DNA from: JAJRQY01 sp965224435
Lineage (GTDB): Bacteria > Actinomycetota > Acidimicrobiia > Acidimicrobiales > SZUA-35
DNA length: 64,000 nucleotides
Assembly: GCA_965224435.1 (NCBI GenBank)
Contig: OZ245048.1
Span: 3,410,001 to 3,474,000 of the forward strand
Direction of reading: 5' to 3'
Program-made: the position numbers and the translations under genes
The notes under the pieces: model-generated
Seen by the model: the letters and a program-made list of their open reading frames with translations, nothing else
The model's database searches: none
What the model was told of the DNA's origin: nothing
Shown here: piece by piece, positions 44,782-53,410 of the stretch
How the letters are laid out: each line of letters opens with the position of its first letter
Numbering within the stretch: position 1 is the stretch's first letter

Positions 44782-45192
44782 CTAGGCCGCAGCGATAACC
44801 GCTATCTCCATCTTCCAAGCGTCCTGGGCTAGCTCGGGAACGATCAGCAAGGTCGAGGCCACCAGCCTTCCTCCCAACCGTTGGTCGCGAACAGCCATGA
44901 CCGGACCCAGATCCAAGCCCGGAACGACATAGGTCGTGACCGACACAATGTGTTCGACCGACATGTCAGCCTCCAGAAGCATGGCGTCAATATTGGTCCA
45001 GATCGTTTCTGCCTGTGCGGCCACCTCCTCTGGAACCTGACCGTTGGGCCCGACCGGCACTACTCCCGACGTGTGCAACCAACGCTCCGCCCCCGTTGTG
45101 AGCACAGCATGGGCGTAGTTGGCCGCAGGTGCAGCAATGTCCTGCGGCGCGATGGCTCGGGAAACGACCTCTCTCTGAGCAGGCTTGTTCAT
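44782..45192 (-). CDS. RidA family protein (YjgF/YER057c)
   Basis: A 136-residue RidA-family protein: VSRAIAPQDIAAPAANYAHAV at the start and GQVPEEVAAQAETIWTNIDAMLLEADMSVEHIVSVTTYV in the middle follow the family. The typical catalytic Arg segment of RidA proper (CxAR near position 105) is not evident; the region reads MAVRDQRLGGRLVASTLLIV, pointing to an Rid1-7 subgroup rather than the imine deaminase RidA. It ends a leftward pair with the AAA ATPase gene, 8 nt apart. Confidence 0.82.
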   Translation of the reverse strand: MNKPAQREVVSRAIAPQDIAAPAANYAHAVLTTGAERWLHTSGVVPVGPNGQVPEEVAAQAETIWTNIDAMLLEADMSVEHIVSVTTYVVPGLDLGPVMAVRDQRLGGRLVASTLLIVPELAQDAWKMEIAVIAAA

Positions 45193-45200
45193 CGGGCCAC

Positions 45201-46250
45201 CTAGCGACCTGGTCGATGGGACCGATGTTTCATCCCACGCGGAGGAGGTGGGGAATCACTGGCCTTAGGCGACTTGGTGTCCAGCAGGGTGGCGGCGGCT
45301 CGCAGATCCTCCGACGTGATCATGGCCACGGTTCGAGCATCGAGACTGGTCACATGGGTGTCGGCTGACAGGCGCATGGCTTGACGACTTAGAGCCTGCT
45401 CGAACAGGTTTCTGGCGTAGCGGGCGTTGCCGAATGAGTCGTGACGCGTGACCTGGCCGAAGATGTCGCGCAGAGTGTCATCGGCTCCGACACCCAGCAA
45501 GTAGTCCGCGTCAGTCACCATCTTCTCGGTGATGGTCACGAGTTCGTCCGAGCTGTAGTCCGGAAACGGGATCTCACGAGCAAACCGGGAACGCAAACCT
45601 GGGTTCGAGCTCAGGAAGGCTTCCATCAGCTTGGGATACCCAGCGACGATGACAACCAGACGGTCCCGATGGTCTTCCATCCGCTTGATCAGTGTCTCCA
45701 CCGCCTCGGACCCAAAGTCGTTGGTCGGAAGATTTCCGGTCGGTGACAGGGCATAGGCCTCATCAATAAAGAGCACGCCGTCCAGAGCAGCCTTGACTGC
45801 CTTATTGGTCTTTCCGGCAGTGTGTCCAACATATTGGCCGACCAGACCAGCCCGGTCGACCTCGATCAGGTGGCCCTTGGCCAGCAACCCGAGCGATCCG
45901 TACATCTCGGCCAAGAGGCGAGCAACCGTTGTTTTGCCCGTGCCCGGGTTTCCGAGAAACACCAGATGCTGGCTACTGGTGACGTCGGAGAGGCCGTGCT
46001 CTTTGCGACGGGACTGCACCTGTAAGAAAGCGATCTGGGACCGAACTTGTTCCTTGACCGACTCAAGACCAACGAGCGAATCAAGCTCGGCTTGGATCTC
46101 GGCTAGTGACCGTGGTTGGGTCTTCTTGGATTTCGGCAGGGTGTTGGCCAGATGAGGCAGACGGTTCTCGATGGTGGTCTCTGCGGTTCGGCGCGCCTGT
46201 TCACCTGCCTGTTTCAACTTCTTGGCAATCTTCTTCGACGGTCGAACCAT
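45201..46250 (-). CDS. CbxX/CfqX-type AAA ATPase
   Basis: The 349-residue protein carries one AAA domain (about 55-300). LDSLVGLESVKEQVRSQIAFLQVQ is the lead helix, GNPGTGKTTVARLLAEMYGSLG the Walker A (about 99-106), GVLFIDEAYAL the Walker B and NPGLRSRFAREIPFPDYS the arginine-finger region. This subfamily includes CbbX (Rubisco activase), SpoVK and EccA. No Rubisco or ESX genes are nearby, so its remodelling client is unknown. A basic N-terminus and a Pro/Arg-rich C-terminal tail flank the domain. Confidence 0.86.
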   Translation of the reverse strand: MVRPSKKIAKKLKQAGEQARRTAETTIENRLPHLANTLPKSKKTQPRSLAEIQAELDSLVGLESVKEQVRSQIAFLQVQSRRKEHGLSDVTSSQHLVFLGNPGTGKTTVARLLAEMYGSLGLLAKGHLIEVDRAGLVGQYVGHTAGKTNKAVKAALDGVLFIDEAYALSPTGNLPTNDFGSEAVETLIKRMEDHRDRLVVIVAGYPKLMEAFLSSNPGLRSRFAREIPFPDYSSDELVTITEKMVTDADYLLGVGADDTLRDIFGQVTRHDSFGNARYARNLFEQALSRQAMRLSADTHVTSLDARTVAMITSEDLRAAATLLDTKSPKASDSPPPPRGMKHRSHRPGR

Positions 46251-46321
46251 GCCGCGACGCTAGCGGCCCATTTGCCCAGATCCGGCTAGTCAGACAAGAG
46301 AAGTCTGGATCCGACTTCCCG

Positions 46322-46768
46322 TCAGCGGGCTCGCCGGAGGTGGGCAAGCACCACAATGATCGTGGTTGCCAGATGCATCGAAGACAACCCAACTTGAACC
46401 TCCGTCGTCGCCGCACTGGATGCTGGCCCACCAAGAGAAGCCAAGCCGAGGACCGCCGTGACTCCTACCCAAGGCATGACTGGTGAAGACAGGACCTTTC
46501 CGGCCGCGAATCGACCAAGAGCAGCGGCGCTAGTAGCCACCATGGTCGTGATCAGCAGAAGGGGAATCTGAACCTTCGAGCCTCCAATTGCCAGTTCTTC
46601 TTTCGTGGTTAGCGGAGTCGACAAGAGCTGGGTGATGACTAGCCAGAGAGCAATGTTCATTGCCGCGGCCACTACGAGACTCCTGAACCAGCCGTGCAAG
46701 ATGGGGTGGCTACGGGCATCGGCTCGACCCTTGAACAGCTCAGAATCTGGACTTGTGATTGTTGTCAT
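46322..46768 (-). CDS. DUF6069-like four-helix membrane protein
   Basis: The 148-residue protein has a hydrophilic start of about 25 residues and four membrane helices (about 27-50, 66-90, 97-117, 125-145). The pattern resembles DUF6069 proteins of actinobacteria, whose function is unknown. AAGGAG precedes ATG 46768. It stands alone, without an operon partner. Confidence 0.6.
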   Translation of the reverse strand: MTTITSPDSELFKGRADARSHPILHGWFRSLVVAAAMNIALWLVITQLLSTPLTTKEELAIGGSKVQIPLLLITTMVATSAAALGRFAAGKVLSSPVMPWVGVTAVLGLASLGGPASSAATTEVQVGLSSMHLATTIIVVLAHLRRAR

Positions 46769-46864
46769 TGCAGGCTCCTTATTCGGGGAATGCCTCTATG
46801 ACGACGCTGCTTCGACATCTCGACAGTCCCAGCCGGAATCTCCTGATGCTTGAACGGGCTTGGC

Positions 46865-47875
46865 CTAGAGAAAGAAGTCTGGGCCCAGGTCCAGGGTGGG
46901 GGCTCCCGCTTTCGCTGCCATCAGGGCCAACCAGTCATGAGCAATAGTGGCAGCAGCGATGGCGGTGATTTCTGCCTGGTCATAGGCGGGAGCGACTTCA
47001 ACAAGGTCCATGCCGACGAAGTCGACCGCTCCAAGACCCCGCAAGATTCCGAGCGCCATGGACGAACTCAGCCCGCCGGGCACCGGCGTCCCTGTTCCGG
47101 GGGCAAACGCAGGATCCAAACAATCGATGTCGAAGGTCAGATAGGTCTCGGAGTCTCCAACAACTTGCAAGACTTTCTCCAACGTGGCCTCGATGCCATT
47201 TCGTTGCACCCATGGTGCGGTCAGGATGGTGAAACCATGGGTGTCGTCGTTGGCAGTGCGGATTCCGATCTGAACCGACCGCGCCGGATCGATGAGTCCT
47301 TCTCGGGCGGCCCGCAAGAACATCGAGCCGTGATCCAGGCGCTCACCATCATCGGGCCAGGTATCGCTATGGGCATCGAAATGAATGAGGGCGAGCGGGC
47401 CGTACTTCTTGGCGTGGGCTCGGAGCAAGGGATAGGACACGAAATGGTCGCCACCGAAGGTCAGCATCTTGGCACCGGACGCCAAGATCGTGTCGGCATG
47501 AGCTTCGACTGCCTCGACCACATGCTGGGGGAAGCCCGAGTCCAGGAAGCAGTCTCCGTAGTCAACAACGTTCAGGTGATCGAAGATGCTGAAGCCCTGG
47601 GGAAACGAATCGAGCTCGGCTACCTGGGTTGATGCCGCTCGAATTGCTCGTGGGCCGAGGCGTGCCCCCGCTCGATTGGTTGTGGCCGAATCGAACGGGA
47701 TGCCGGAGACAGCAACGTCAACGCCACCCAAGTCTCGGGTGTAGCGCCGACGCATGAAGGAGAGGGCACCAGCAAAGGTCATCTCCCCCCAGCTCCCGCC
47801 ATCAGACTCACTTCGGAAGGCGAAATCGCCCTTCCGCTCGTCATCCGCTTGATCGTTCTGCTTGTCGATGCTCAC
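46865..47875 (-). CDS. Agmatinase/arginase family ureohydrolase (SpeB-like)
   Basis: A 336-residue ureohydrolase. The two-manganese site is complete: GGDHFVSYP, HFDAHSDTW and FDIDCLDPAFAPGTGTPVPGG. The start GIPFDSATTNRAGARLGPRAIRAAS is typical of agmatinase, guanidinobutyrase and related enzymes. It would release urea from agmatine (giving putrescine) or a guanidino acid. A link to the polyamine locus 5 kb away is plausible. GTG at 47875 is chosen since the longer frame would run into the GH114-like gene. Confidence 0.85.
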   Translation of the reverse strand: MSIDKQNDQADDERKGDFAFRSESDGGSWGEMTFAGALSFMRRRYTRDLGGVDVAVSGIPFDSATTNRAGARLGPRAIRAASTQVAELDSFPQGFSIFDHLNVVDYGDCFLDSGFPQHVVEAVEAHADTILASGAKMLTFGGDHFVSYPLLRAHAKKYGPLALIHFDAHSDTWPDDGERLDHGSMFLRAAREGLIDPARSVQIGIRTANDDTHGFTILTAPWVQRNGIEATLEKVLQVVGDSETYLTFDIDCLDPAFAPGTGTPVPGGLSSSMALGILRGLGAVDFVGMDLVEVAPAYDQAEITAIAAATIAHDWLALMAAKAGAPTLDLGPDFFL

Positions 47876-47918
47876 GGCCGGCAGTCTAGGAGACAAGACG
47901 TACCCGCCGAGAACCGAA

Positions 47919-49286
47919 TCAACAGGTTTGGAACCGGTAACCACTTTCGCCGGGTCGGGAAACGTTGACGTCACGTCGCACGACCGATGACACCGACCCA
48001 ATGGCGGCACATGCTCTGCTCAAGCCACTGGAGTTGTACTCGATGGCGATGACCTGGTTGCCAAAGACGGAGCTGTAGTCGCCGCATTCTCGGTATCGAC
48101 CACACTCTTCGGCAATGGCGAAGTCGAAGCCAACAACATTGAGCGAATTGTTCGAGCCAAGCTGAGGTGTGTTCTTCTGGGCGACCGCCATTCCAAGACC
48201 ATGGGCGTGGTCGGTGATCAGTTCGGCGTAGGCAACGGCTTCGGCCTTGTCGAAGGGAACTTGGCCTTCCAGCGGGGTGTCATCAAAGCGGGTCCAGGAA
48301 TCCAGGTTGTCAAACTCGACGGCATCGAATCCCTTCGTGGCGCAGGTTGAGACCATGCCAGCAATGTGGCTGGCGGCCTGGCTTCGCTTTGAGGAAGAAC
48401 TCAAGTCGACCAGGTACTCGCCACCCCAGTTCGGATCGTCGCCCAGATCGTTGAGCAACAAGTTCTGCGGCCAGTTTGACTTCTCGTCTGGGCGGTCAAC
48501 ACCGGACTCATCAGGCTGGGTCTGGAAGGCGTTGACGTAGCAGATGTTGTAGGCACCCGAAGCCGCTGATCCTTCGAACCAGTCTCGGGATACAACGCTC
48601 ACACCATTGGGCAACGAATAATCTCCGCCGATCTGATAGTCGAACCCGGCTCCGGCTGGAGGCAGGGTCCAATCACCGGAAGGATCTGGGTCTGGATCTG
48701 GATCTGGATCTGTGTCGGTTAAGACACTGACGGTTAGCAGGTCCAGCTGGCTTACATCGTTGTCATTGGATGAGAACCAGCGAAGTCGTACCCGTCCATC
48801 GTTTCGGCGGTAGTCCTCGGGCGGATCGAGTTCGATAGTGGTGTCAGTCCAGCTCCAGTTGGGAACGTCTCGGTTGGTGTAGACGGTTTCCCAGCGATTG
48901 GTTCGCACATTGCGAACGGCCAGCTTCCAGCGATTCTCGTGATACTCGGGTCCTCGGTAGTTGATACCGATCTCCAGCCACTGGTTGTCGGCAACATCGG
49001 GGGTGCTGAAGTTGAAACGAGAATCGTGCCGTGATCCGTCCGGTTCAAATTCGACATATTTGGACCAGTTGTCGTTATTTCCTGACTGGTCTGCAACCGC
49101 CAGAGCGGCCGTGGATTGTCCACCACCGATTGAGCCTTGGTAAAGCTGGTGACGGTAGAGCTCGGCTCCGGCGACAGACACCGTGCCAGCAACCATGAGC
49201 ATGGTTAGCAGGGCGGCGAAGCTCATTCGCAGCCGGGAGAACGGAGAACTCTTCGGTGATGGGCGATTCCAAGATTTCTGTCTCAT
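47919..49286 (-). CDS. Secreted GH114-like glycosidase
   Basis: The 455-residue protein has a signal peptide (FAALLTMLMVAGTVSVAGA, about 22-40), a beta-rich N-terminal domain (about 45-200) resembling a carbohydrate-binding module, a short DPDPDPDP linker and a GH114-type barrel (about 215-450; DAVEFDNLDSW with the catalytic acid, VAQKNTPQLG, FAIAEECGRY). GH114 enzymes cut alpha-1,4-polygalactosamine and related exopolysaccharides. It would act outside the cell, on its own or foreign matrix. ATG at 49286 gives a normal signal peptide. Confidence 0.84.
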   Translation of the reverse strand: MRQKSWNRPSPKSSPFSRLRMSFAALLTMLMVAGTVSVAGAELYRHQLYQGSIGGGQSTAALAVADQSGNNDNWSKYVEFEPDGSRHDSRFNFSTPDVADNQWLEIGINYRGPEYHENRWKLAVRNVRTNRWETVYTNRDVPNWSWTDTTIELDPPEDYRRNDGRVRLRWFSSNDNDVSQLDLLTVSVLTDTDPDPDPDPDPSGDWTLPPAGAGFDYQIGGDYSLPNGVSVVSRDWFEGSAASGAYNICYVNAFQTQPDESGVDRPDEKSNWPQNLLLNDLGDDPNWGGEYLVDLSSSSKRSQAASHIAGMVSTCATKGFDAVEFDNLDSWTRFDDTPLEGQVPFDKAEAVAYAELITDHAHGLGMAVAQKNTPQLGSNNSLNVVGFDFAIAEECGRYRECGDYSSVFGNQVIAIEYNSSGLSRACAAIGSVSSVVRRDVNVSRPGESGYRFQTC

Positions 49287-49366
49287 GCCGGCGCACACTA
49301 GAAAACCCTTGATGAAGTGAACCTGAAGACGCATCGAAAACCAGGCGACGGGCCTAGACATGGGAG

Positions 49367-50623
49367 TCAGCCGAAGGTGAGAATCACCTCGGCACCAGGC
49401 CCATCTATCCGGTTGCCAACTTCTACCTTTCCTCCGTGCACTCGGGCTACAGACTTAACCAGGGATAATCCCAGGCCATAGCCAGTGCTAGTCGGTCCGG
49501 AACGGAAGCGGTCGATTGACGCCCGCTTCTCAGCCTCGGAGAAGCCGCTGCCCCGGTCCCGCACACGAATCCGACCTTGCTCGACCACAATCTCAATTGG
49601 CGGCTTGCCGTGCTGGCGGGCGTTGGCCACCAGGTTGAATACCGCATTGCGGACCAGGGACGCATCAATATCGGCGATGACGGCCTCACCTGCCTGGACA
49701 TCAACATCATTGACATCGTCAAACATGGACTCAACCAGCTGGTCCAGGCGAACCGGCTCGGTGCTGGCAGACCGACCCTCGCCTGAAGCATCAAGGCGTG
49801 CCAGAACCAACATATTGTCGACCATGCCAGACGCATCATCAACAAGCTCCACGATCCGGTCCAGCGACTTGTTCGGATTTTCACCGCGAAGGCCTCGCTC
49901 AGCGGTGGCGCGAAGCGACGTGAGTGGTCGTCTCAGTTCATGGGCCGCATCAGCAACGAAACGTTCTTGTTGAGCCAAGGCCATCGATGCTGGAGCAAGA
50001 CTTCGGTTGATCACCAGCCAAGCAACTAGTCCAAGGAGCCCAGCCAGAGCAGCTGAGCCAAGCCAAACAACTCTGGCTGTGCGGTCATGAGCGATCAGTC
50101 CAGATCTTGCATCGGCGGTGACAACAACAGCACCGGCAATCTCGTCAGTCTCGTCGTGATAGAAGGGCTCGGTCAGTATTCGCACTTCGAGCCCTGCACG
50201 GTCCAAGACGGTGAAGGCAATCTGATCTTCGGCTTGCACCGCCCTGTCGGCCAGGGCAAGCAGATCGAGGTCGAACTCTCGCGCCCCGTGGTCAAAGGCA
50301 ATCCAGCCACCAATCTCAATAGCAAATACCTGCGGGCTACCGTTGGTTGCACTGTCGTCCAGCAAGCCGTCGGTTCGCAAGACGCCGTCTTCGTAGTACA
50401 GCAACGACCTGGCCGTGGCCGTTCGGGTCTCGAGCTCACTCCCTATTCGATCCGCTCTGGCTTGCTCGTCAATCCTGACAACCAGCCAGGCCAGGGTCGA
50501 CAAGCCTATGAGGGTCAGTACGACAGATGTAGCCATTAGTTGTCGGCGAAGACGACGCAAGCGCGGGGCAAACGATGTCCTCTTTGGGACGGCCCGGCCT
50601 GCGGTGGAACCAACGTCAGCCAT
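49367..50623 (-). CDS. Sensor histidine kinase
   Basis: A 418-residue kinase with two membrane helices (about 28-50 and 185-205) framing an extracytoplasmic sensor of about 135 residues. HisKA contains ADAAHELRRPLTSLRATAERG with the phospho-accepting His. The ATPase domain has the N box NLVANARQHGK, G1 RDRGSGF and G2 GYGLGLSLVK. Its start overlaps the regulator stop by 8 nt, so the two are made together. The signal is unknown; the downstream secreted GH114-like gene, 80 nt away on the same strand, may belong to the same transcript. Confidence 0.9.
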   Translation of the reverse strand: MADVGSTAGRAVPKRTSFAPRLRRLRRQLMATSVVLTLIGLSTLAWLVVRIDEQARADRIGSELETRTATARSLLYYEDGVLRTDGLLDDSATNGSPQVFAIEIGGWIAFDHGAREFDLDLLALADRAVQAEDQIAFTVLDRAGLEVRILTEPFYHDETDEIAGAVVVTADARSGLIAHDRTARVVWLGSAALAGLLGLVAWLVINRSLAPASMALAQQERFVADAAHELRRPLTSLRATAERGLRGENPNKSLDRIVELVDDASGMVDNMLVLARLDASGEGRSASTEPVRLDQLVESMFDDVNDVDVQAGEAVIADIDASLVRNAVFNLVANARQHGKPPIEIVVEQGRIRVRDRGSGFSEAEKRASIDRFRSGPTSTGYGLGLSLVKSVARVHGGKVEVGNRIDGPGAEVILTFG

Positions 50624-51287
50624 CGATATCCAGCGCTACTCGGTATCCGGCTCCTCGAAGGGTGTGAATAACTCCAGGTTCTCCCAGCTTGCGACGAAGG
50701 CTGGCGATATGCACCTCGACGGTATTGGAGAGAGGATCAGTCCGTTCGTCCCAACAGTGCTGGACCAGCTCCTCCTTGCTCACCACTACCCCTGGCTGAC
50801 CCAGCAGCAACTCCAGCAGGGCGAACTCCTTGCCAGTCAGACCAAGCAGGACACCAGAGCGACGGACCTCTCGTCGAGCACTATCGAGCTCCAGATCGCC
50901 AAGACTCAGGATTGAGGGAACAACGACCGCTCGCTGGCGACAAAGCCGTCTTACCCGGACCACCAGCTCGGCCATGGCAAAGGGCTTGACCAGGTAGTCA
51001 TCACCTCCAACTTCAAAACCAGCAACCCGATCAGCGACGGTGTCCTTCGCCGTCAAGAAGAGCGCTGGAGTGGCGATGGAATCGGCTCGCCATAGGACCA
51101 GCTGGTCCAGACTGTCACCATCGGGCAGGGTGCGGTCAAGCACCATGCAGTCGTACTCGTTGGCCAGAACCAGGACTTGAGCATCAACAAGAGTGCCAGC
51201 CTCATCAACAGCAAAACCACTATCCAGAAGTTCCTCGACCACTGCTTGGCGGACGTCAGGGTCGTCTTCCACTACCAGGACTCGCAT
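50616..51287 (-). CDS. OmpR/PhoB-family response regulator
   Basis: The 223-residue regulator has a receiver domain (about 1-115; acidic pocket VVEDDP, phospho-acceptor Asp51 in MVLDRTLPDG, Lys in DDYLVKPFAMAEL) and a winged-helix output domain (about 125-222; LTGKEFALLELLLGQPGVVVSKEELVQHCWDE and NTVEVHIASLRRKLG). It partners with the kinase that overlaps its end. ATG at 51287 is used rather than an upstream start that adds 15 unrelated residues. Confidence 0.92.
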   Translation of the reverse strand: MRVLVVEDDPDVRQAVVEELLDSGFAVDEAGTLVDAQVLVLANEYDCMVLDRTLPDGDSLDQLVLWRADSIATPALFLTAKDTVADRVAGFEVGGDDYLVKPFAMAELVVRVRRLCRQRAVVVPSILSLGDLELDSARREVRRSGVLLGLTGKEFALLELLLGQPGVVVSKEELVQHCWDERTDPLSNTVEVHIASLRRKLGEPGVIHTLRGAGYRVALDIDG

Positions 51288-51429
51288 CGCAGGATGGTAG
51301 TTCCTCAAACCTCCCGAAGACTGGGAAACCAAGATTGTCCAAATGTGACCATTCCCTTCTTGGCGGTGTCATACCTAATACGTCATAGACGCAGCGGCCG
51401 ATATTGGCCCCAGAAAACAGGAGATAGTT

Positions 51430-51630
51430 GTGAACGAAGCAAATTGGGAGAGAATTGGCCGGTTGGCCGTTGGAGTGGTGTTGTTGATCCTTGGATTAAC
51501 GGCCCTGAACGGCATCCTTGCTGTTATCGCCGTGATCGCCGGACTGATTCTCACCGTCACCGGCGCCATTGGCTGGTGCCCCATCTATTCCGTACTCAAG
51601 ATCGGAACCCGCAAAATCACCGGAGCGTGA
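51430..51630 (+). CDS. DUF2892-like (YgaP TM-type) membrane protein
   Basis: A 66-residue protein with two membrane helices (about 10-30 and 32-52), then GWCPIYSVLKIGT, the conserved Cys-Pro-Ile/Leu-Tyr segment of DUF2892. In YgaP this module is fused to a rhodanese. GTG at 51430 follows AGGAG. Its stop overlaps the GTG start of the thioredoxin-like gene, so both are made together. Confidence 0.8.
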   Translation: MNEANWERIGRLAVGVVLLILGLTALNGILAVIAVIAGLILTVTGAIGWCPIYSVLKIGTRKITGA

Positions 51631-52127
51631 ATCCACCTCGCAGCACTACTGACATGCCTCAGGGCCCATCGGTTGTGCTGGTAACCACGCCCCACTGTCC
51701 TCATTGTCGTTCCATCCGGAACCACATTGAGGCAGTGGCCGGTGCTGGATCTGCCGCTACCGAACCAACCGGGGTCGATCAAGTCAACGGCGTGACCTTC
51801 ATTGAAGTGTCCGCCCCTGACTCCCCTGACCTTGCAACCGAGCTGAAAATCAAGGCGGCACCAACCCTGCTGGCCTTTCGCGATGGCGCTGAAGTTACCC
51901 GTCATGTCGGTGCGGGCAGCGAGGGCGACGTTCGGCGAGTCTTTGATGCTGCTAGCGGAGCAGAAAAATCAGTGCGCCGCTATTCGATTTCCTCAGAAAG
52001 CCGCTGGATCCGAACCGGACTTGGCCTGGTACTGATCGCCGCCGGTGCCATCACCAGCGTGATCTGGCTGGCACTTCTTGGAACGATCTTTCTTGTCTCA
52101 GGCTGGTACGACCGCGTCATTCGCTAG
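51627..52127 (+). CDS. Thioredoxin-like protein with C-terminal membrane segment
   Basis: The 166-residue product has a thioredoxin fold (about 10-110) with the active site CPHC (TTPHCPHCRSI) and the cis-Pro region KAAPTLLAFRDG, then two close membrane helices (about 128-162) resembling a DUF2892-type hairpin. GTG at 51627 overlaps the DUF2892 stop (GTGA); ATG at 51654 is an alternative. The topology places the redox domain at the membrane surface. Together with the upstream gene it may form a membrane thiol-redox or persulfide relay. Confidence 0.78.
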   Translation: MNPPRSTTDMPQGPSVVLVTTPHCPHCRSIRNHIEAVAGAGSAATEPTGVDQVNGVTFIEVSAPDSPDLATELKIKAAPTLLAFRDGAEVTRHVGAGSEGDVRRVFDAASGAEKSVRRYSISSESRWIRTGLGLVLIAAGAITSVIWLALLGTIFLVSGWYDRVIR

Positions 52128-52140
52128 TCCAGCAAGGACC

Positions 52141-52178
52141 GGCTCGGGATCGAGCCAGCATTGAGCTGACCCGATCCC
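52141..52178. terminator. Alternative stem-loops between convergent genes
   Basis: GGCTCG-GGAT-CGAGCC (52141-52156) and GGGATCG (52146-52152) with CGATCCC (52172-52178) are mutually exclusive stems in the spacer between the thioredoxin-like and potD genes. A terminator role is likely. Confidence 0.4.
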
Positions 52179-52191
52179 ATCTTGACGGCGC

Positions 52192-53343
52192 TTAACCCTT
52201 GGCTTCGATGAACGAGTCCGAGAAATTGGTTTCGTACTCACCGGTATCGCCAATGAACTCAAGCTTGGAGGTATCGGTTGGATACACGATCGGATCTTCG
52301 AGAACCTCAGGATCAATGAACTCTTTGGACGCAGCATTTGGGCTGGCGTAGTAGTTCCAGTTGGTGAGGGCCGCACCATTCTCGGCGTCGAGGATGAAGT
52401 TAATAAAGGTGTGAGCCGAGCACGGGTGGGGTGCGTCCGCCACCACCATCATGTTGTCGACCCAGCGGGTCCCACCCTCGTCCGGCACGAAGTAGACATA
52501 GTTGTCAGGGTCGTCGGCCTCATCGAACTGGACGATGAAGTTGCCGCTATAGCCATGGGCCAAGGCCGTGTCACCGCTGACCAGTAACTCGTCGTACTGA
52601 TCTGAGTCGAAGGCCGTCAGCCAGCCAGTTGCTTCTTTGACCAACGCGGTCGCTTCGGCCAGTTCAGCTTCGTCAGTGGAGTTGAGTGAATAGCCAAGGT
52701 ACTTCAGGGCTGCTCCCAGAGTCTCTCGAGGGTCATTCAATAGAGTCGCTGACCCGGTGATGCCGTGCTTCTCGGCCAGTTCTTGGTCGAAGATAAGTCC
52801 CCAGGTGTGGGGTACATCTTCGCCAACAACGGAGACATCCAGAGCCAGTCCGGTTGTTCCCCACTGGTAGGCAACGGAGTAGTCGCCTTCGGGGTCATAG
52901 GGAAGCCCCTTGGCGAATGCCGGGTCAAGGTTGGCCATATTGGGGATGGCGTCCTTGTTAAGTGCCATCACCGACGTCTCGCCAGCTTTGGACGCATCGA
53001 TCAGGATGGAGACCATGTAGTCGGAGGGAACAATGACGTCGTGGCCAGAGTTGCCCGCCATGACGATTGGTTGCATCGCTTCGTTGGAGTCGAAGAACGA
53101 CTCGATGACCTTGATTCCTGCTTCAGCCTCGAAGGCAGCGATCAGATCGGGATCGATGTATTCGGACCAGTTGAATAGCGATAGATCACCGTCGGTCTGA
53201 CCAACGGTGCATGCTGCTGCGCCGCTGGCAGCCTCAGATGAGTCGCCTCCCTCCGATCCAGCATTATCACTACCACCACAACTGGCGGCAACAAGGCCAA
53301 AGGCCACTAGGCCGGCAAAAAGCCGGATTCGGGTACTACTCAT
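52192..53343 (-). CDS. potD: Polyamine ABC transporter substrate-binding lipoprotein (PotD-like)
   Basis: The 383-residue protein has a lipobox (LVAASCGG, Cys23 area), an acidic linker and a PotD/PotF fold starting LSLFNWSEYIDPDLIAAFEAEAGIKV, which is the family hallmark. Acidic and aromatic residues such as SEY and DDPDNYVYFVPDEGG shape the polyamine pocket. It captures putrescine or spermidine outside the membrane. An AGGGGAG site precedes ATG 53343. It is the last gene of the leftward polyamine operon, 67 nt after potC. Confidence 0.88.
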   Translation of the reverse strand: MSSTRIRLFAGLVAFGLVAASCGGSDNAGSEGGDSSEAASGAAACTVGQTDGDLSLFNWSEYIDPDLIAAFEAEAGIKVIESFFDSNEAMQPIVMAGNSGHDVIVPSDYMVSILIDASKAGETSVMALNKDAIPNMANLDPAFAKGLPYDPEGDYSVAYQWGTTGLALDVSVVGEDVPHTWGLIFDQELAEKHGITGSATLLNDPRETLGAALKYLGYSLNSTDEAELAEATALVKEATGWLTAFDSDQYDELLVSGDTALAHGYSGNFIVQFDEADDPDNYVYFVPDEGGTRWVDNMMVVADAPHPCSAHTFINFILDAENGAALTNWNYYASPNAASKEFIDPEVLEDPIVYPTDTSKLEFIGDTGEYETNFSDSFIEAKG

Positions 53344-53410
53344 GGGTTACTCCCCTTATGAATGAGTTCTCGACTGCATTCGTTTTGTTTGATACTTCTG
53401 ATTTGATACT

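Noticed and set aside
46850..47632. 260-codon open frame opposite the agmatinase-like gene
   Set aside because: The minus strand encodes all the manganese-binding motifs of ureohydrolases; the plus-strand frame is a shadow.
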